From Methylophaga sulfidovorans (GTDB lineage: Bacteria > Pseudomonadota > Gammaproteobacteria > Nitrosococcales > Methylophagaceae), in assembly GCF_900114205.1 (NCBI RefSeq), contig NZ_FOSH01000013.1:22212-86211 (forward strand): 64,000 nucleotides of DNA, written 5' to 3'. Both the position numbers and the translations under genes were made by a program. A model generated the notes under the pieces. The model saw nothing but the letters and a program-made list of their open reading frames with translations, did not search any database and had not been told where the DNA came from. This document shows positions 61,750 to 64,000 of this stretch, piece by piece; positions within the stretch are counted from its first letter, which is position 1; every line of letters starts with the position of its first letter.

Positions 61750-63552
61750 TTAGTGAATTTGAATGCCATTTTTCGATAATAACAATTCGAAGTCATGGCC
61801 GGGAACGGGCTTGGAAAACCAGTAGCCTTGAGCATAATCGCAGCCAACCGATTTCAAAAAGTTTAACTGTGCTTCGTTTTCAACGCCTTCAGCAATGACT
61901 TTAATTTTCAACTTATGCGCCATCACAACAATGGCTTCACACATAACCTGATCATCTAGATTGATATGAATATTCTGGATAAAAGTGCGATCAATTTTTA
62001 AATAATCAACATTCAGCTTTTTTAAGTAAGCTAATGAAGAATATCCCGTACCAAAATTATCAAGTGAAATTTCAATCCCCGCATGTTTTAACATGCCTAA
62101 TCGTTGTTCGGTCAACGAGCCTTCATTCATCATCACCCCTTCAGTAATTTCCAGGGAAATCGCCTTATTGCTAAGTGCCTTTTGTGATAAAAAATCTATC
62201 CATTCTTCCAGATCACAAGATTCGTTTTGAAACTGTTTAGGCGATATATTGATGCTGAGCTGAAAGTTTTCTATATATTTTTCCTGCCAGGATTTCACTT
62301 GAGATGCACTCTGGCGAAATACCCAGTCGCCTAACTCACAGATCAGTCCAATATCTTCGGCTATAGGGATAAACTCATCCGGGCTGATGAACCCGAGTTC
62401 TGGATGTGTCCATCTAAGTAAAGACTCCGCTTTATCAATCATGCCTGTTTCAAGGTTAACTATGGGCTGATAATGTATTGAGAACTGGTCTGAACCCATT
62501 GAGTTTCGTAGATGTTTTACGATCTCTGTTTTATTAAGGGCATGCTGAGCCATGGAAACATCGAAAAAAGAAAATTTGTTACGACCAGAGAATTTTGCAT
62601 GATACATAGCCTGATCAGCGTGCTTGAGTAATTCTTGAGTTGATTCACCGTGCTCAGGGTATAAAGCAATGCCAATACTAAATGAGAAATACAGTCTTTC
62701 TTCACCTAAAATAAACGGTGATGCCATAGCATCGAGAAGTTTTTGTGCGACAGTACTCGCATCGTCTACTGAGGTGATGTCGAGCAGGCAGACGGTAAAT
62801 TCATCTCCTCCCAACCTGGCTATCAGATCATCTTCACGAATACATGTTTTTAAGCGTAATGCCGTTTCTTTTATGACGGCATCACCGACATCATGGCCCA
62901 AGGTGTCATTGATATCTTTAAAGTTATCAAGATCAAGAAACAAAATAGCGCATAATTGGTTGTCTTGCCTGGCAATGGAAAGAGTGTCTTCCAGGCGTTC
63001 CATAAACGCACGCCGATTAGGTAAATCAGTTAAAGGATCGTTATATGTCAGTCTGCAAATAGCTTCCTCTGCAGCTTTACGTTCGGTGATATCGGCAAAT
63101 ATTGAACAATAATGTGTGATTTCACCAGCACTATTGGTAATAGCATTAATAGTTATCCATTCGAGAAATAACTCTCCATCTTTACGTTTATTCCAAATCT
63201 CACCGCTCCATTTCTTATCACGAGAAAGTGCAGTCCACATCTCTTGATAAAACTGTTTATCGTGCTTACCTGAACTGAGAACTCTCGGATTTTTTCCAAC
63301 AATATCATCTTCCTCGAAGCCTGTGATTTCAGTGAAGGCGGTATTGACGGCCATGATCTTATTGTCATGACTCGTTATTGTCATTGCCACTGAGCTATGA
63401 AAGAAAGCAGATGAAGTGATGTTAATGAGATCAGTGTTATCTGATTCTTTAGAGTTATCTGATACTGCGTTGAAGAGGTTGTCCAAACTGCTAAGTCTTA
63501 GTGGACATTGCTCCTTGGCGAGGCAAATCAAATGGAGATGAAATAATCTCAT
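61750..63552 (-). CDS. PAS-GGDEF-EAL cyclic-di-GMP enzyme
   Basis: About 600 residues. A PAS domain (about residues 45-165; MTITSHDNKIMAVNTAFTEITGFEEDDIVGKNPRVL), a GGDEF domain with intact RLGGDEF, and an EAL domain: ESLLRW (Ser in place of Ala), NISPKQF, SLEITEG, SLDNFGTGYSSLAYL, YLKIDRTF and AEGVEN. The second Asp of the DDFG motif is Asn here, which may weaken or alter metal binding, so phosphodiesterase activity is less certain than cyclase activity. The start at 63552 overlaps the upstream receiver-like gene by 62 bp; a later start is possible. No membrane segments. Confidence 0.88.
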   Translation of the reverse strand: MRLFHLHLICLAKEQCPLRLSSLDNLFNAVSDNSKESDNTDLINITSSAFFHSSVAMTITSHDNKIMAVNTAFTEITGFEEDDIVGKNPRVLSSGKHDKQFYQEMWTALSRDKKWSGEIWNKRKDGELFLEWITINAITNSAGEITHYCSIFADITERKAAEEAICRLTYNDPLTDLPNRRAFMERLEDTLSIARQDNQLCAILFLDLDNFKDINDTLGHDVGDAVIKETALRLKTCIREDDLIARLGGDEFTVCLLDITSVDDASTVAQKLLDAMASPFILGEERLYFSFSIGIALYPEHGESTQELLKHADQAMYHAKFSGRNKFSFFDVSMAQHALNKTEIVKHLRNSMGSDQFSIHYQPIVNLETGMIDKAESLLRWTHPELGFISPDEFIPIAEDIGLICELGDWVFRQSASQVKSWQEKYIENFQLSINISPKQFQNESCDLEEWIDFLSQKALSNKAISLEITEGVMMNEGSLTEQRLGMLKHAGIEISLDNFGTGYSSLAYLKKLNVDYLKIDRTFIQNIHINLDDQVMCEAIVVMAHKLKIKVIAEGVENEAQLNFLKSVGCDYAQGYWFSKPVPGHDFELLLSKNGIQIH

Positions 63553-63853
63553 ATTGTTCGTTGAGTAAAACGATATTCACGTCAGGATTGATACGACGTA
63601 ATTTATGAATAGTACATTCAGGCATCTGGCTGAGAAAGTACGTATCAGCAATTACCACATCAACTAAATTCGTTTTGAATAATGAGAGCGCTTTTTCACA
63701 ATCCTCAGCGATAAGATAATTGCTGATATTAGTGCCGAGAACATTCTGAACTTTATGTTCTAAATTTTCATTTTTACCTAAGTATAGAACGTTGAACTTC
63801 GTCTTACCGAAGTTGCTGGGATGTCGGATTGATGCCATAACTTTAATACTCAA
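63491..63853 (-). CDS. Short receiver-like domain protein
   Basis: A 120-residue protein with the receiver fold: KFNVLYLGKNENLEHKVQNVLG (first strand, without the usual acidic pair), DVVIADTYFLSQMPECTIHKLR (phospho-acceptor-like Asp) and NPDVNIVLLNEQYEI, where the domain ends early before the last strand and helix and lacks the conserved Lys. It overlaps the start of the PAS-GGDEF-EAL gene by 62 bp in another frame. It could be a degenerate receiver translationally coupled to that enzyme, or one gene split by a frameshift. Signalling by phosphorylation is doubtful. Confidence 0.6.
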   Translation of the reverse strand: MSIKVMASIRHPSNFGKTKFNVLYLGKNENLEHKVQNVLGTNISNYLIAEDCEKALSLFKTNLVDVVIADTYFLSQMPECTIHKLRRINPDVNIVLLNEQYEIISSPFDLPRQGAMSTKT

Positions 63854-63913
63854 TTAGTCTGTTAGCTGATGATTTCTTTATCGTGTTGGGGTAATGATGT
63901 GTATTTAAATTTA

Positions 63914-64000
63914 GGGGCTGATCCAGATAATACTTAAAAAGGTATTATCTGAGCATGAGAAAAAGCCGATTGAGCTGGTACAAGCAACAGCGATTAATTG
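63914..64000 (+). mobile_element. Left end of an IS1595-family-like insertion sequence (cut by window edge)
   Basis: A terminal-repeat-like GGGGCTGATCCAGATAATAC starts at 63914; inside it, AGATAATAC (63925-63933) and GTATTATCT (63942-63950) form a dyad, followed by a transposase start. The right end lies beyond the window, so target duplication cannot be checked. Confidence 0.7.
63955..64000 (+). CDS. Transposase, N-terminal fragment (IS1595-like)
   Basis: From the ATG at 63955 the frame reads MRKSRLSWYKQQRLI and is open to the window edge. The beginning (MRKSRLS.YKQ..LI) is the start I know from IS1016/IS1595-family transposases, but only 15 residues are visible, so the call relies on this motif and on the terminal-repeat-like sequence just upstream. 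Confidence 0.65.
   Translation, partial: MRKSRLSWYKQQRLI

Overview
The window reads as a chromosomal stretch of a marine-type, methylotrophic gammaproteobacterium, most likely Methylophaga or a close relative. This is inference from gene content: a formaldehyde-activating-enzyme homologue, a quinoprotein-associated SoxYZ-like carrier with its zinc hydrolase, monomeric NADP isocitrate dehydrogenase, a DabAB inorganic-carbon pump, and gammaproteobacterial regulators, with moderate-to-low GC. No phage or plasmid backbone is visible.

Layout. 0-7 kb: a cut-off chemoreceptor, a zinc alcohol dehydrogenase, the Fae-like protein, a small zinc-ribbon protein, an exported catalase-like protein, a PAS-PAS-GGDEF enzyme, a membrane-anchored unknown and an exported esterase. 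7-13 kb: a His-rich periplasmic protein followed by a CzcCBA heavy-metal efflux operon. 13-20.8 kb: a cupin, an exported unknown, a flavodoxin behind a Fur-like box, then a LysR regulator divergent from an outer-membrane factor-AaeB-AaeX-AaeA type aromatic-acid/drug efflux module. 20.8-25.4 kb: an Lrp ligand-domain protein, cardiolipin synthase, hybrid histidine kinase and unknowns. 25.4-28.7 kb: a TetR regulator and a DUF4242-metallohydrolase-SoxYZ operon sharing an operator motif; the 3' end of this operon and of the convergent gene are tandemly triplicated. 28.9-34 kb: a PTS-EIIC/EAL fusion, a zinc metalloprotease, a NERD protein, tRNA-Val and a ZntB-like transporter. 34-41 kb: a dienelactone hydrolase, an ECF sigma gene followed by a truncated fecR joined to a truncated tonB, icd, and three copies of a dispersed ~125-bp repeat. 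41-44 kb: a MocR regulator divergent from an AhpD-like/GNAT/azoreductase operon in which the azoreductase is frameshifted. 44-49 kb: LysR-dabB-dabA and a NUDIX hydrolase. 49-55 kb: a PEP-CTERM-like exported protein, AraC regulator, a four-helix membrane protein, unknowns and a small gene with an internal stop. 55-60.5 kb: a ModE-type HTH protein and a TonB receptor/periplasmic binding protein/di-heme protein operon preceded by two ModE-like boxes. 60.5-64 kb: an MFS exporter, PAS-GGDEF-EAL and receiver-like genes, and the left end of an IS1595-like insertion sequence.

Most notable candidates: the ModE-box-controlled outer-membrane uptake operon (55.3-60.5 kb), the TetR-controlled SoxYZ-like/quinoprotein relay operon with its triplicated tail (25.4-28.7 kb), the EIIC-EAL sensor (28.9-31 kb), and the FecR-TonB deletion chimera (36-37.2 kb). 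All functional assignments rest on reading motifs by eye; no database search was possible.
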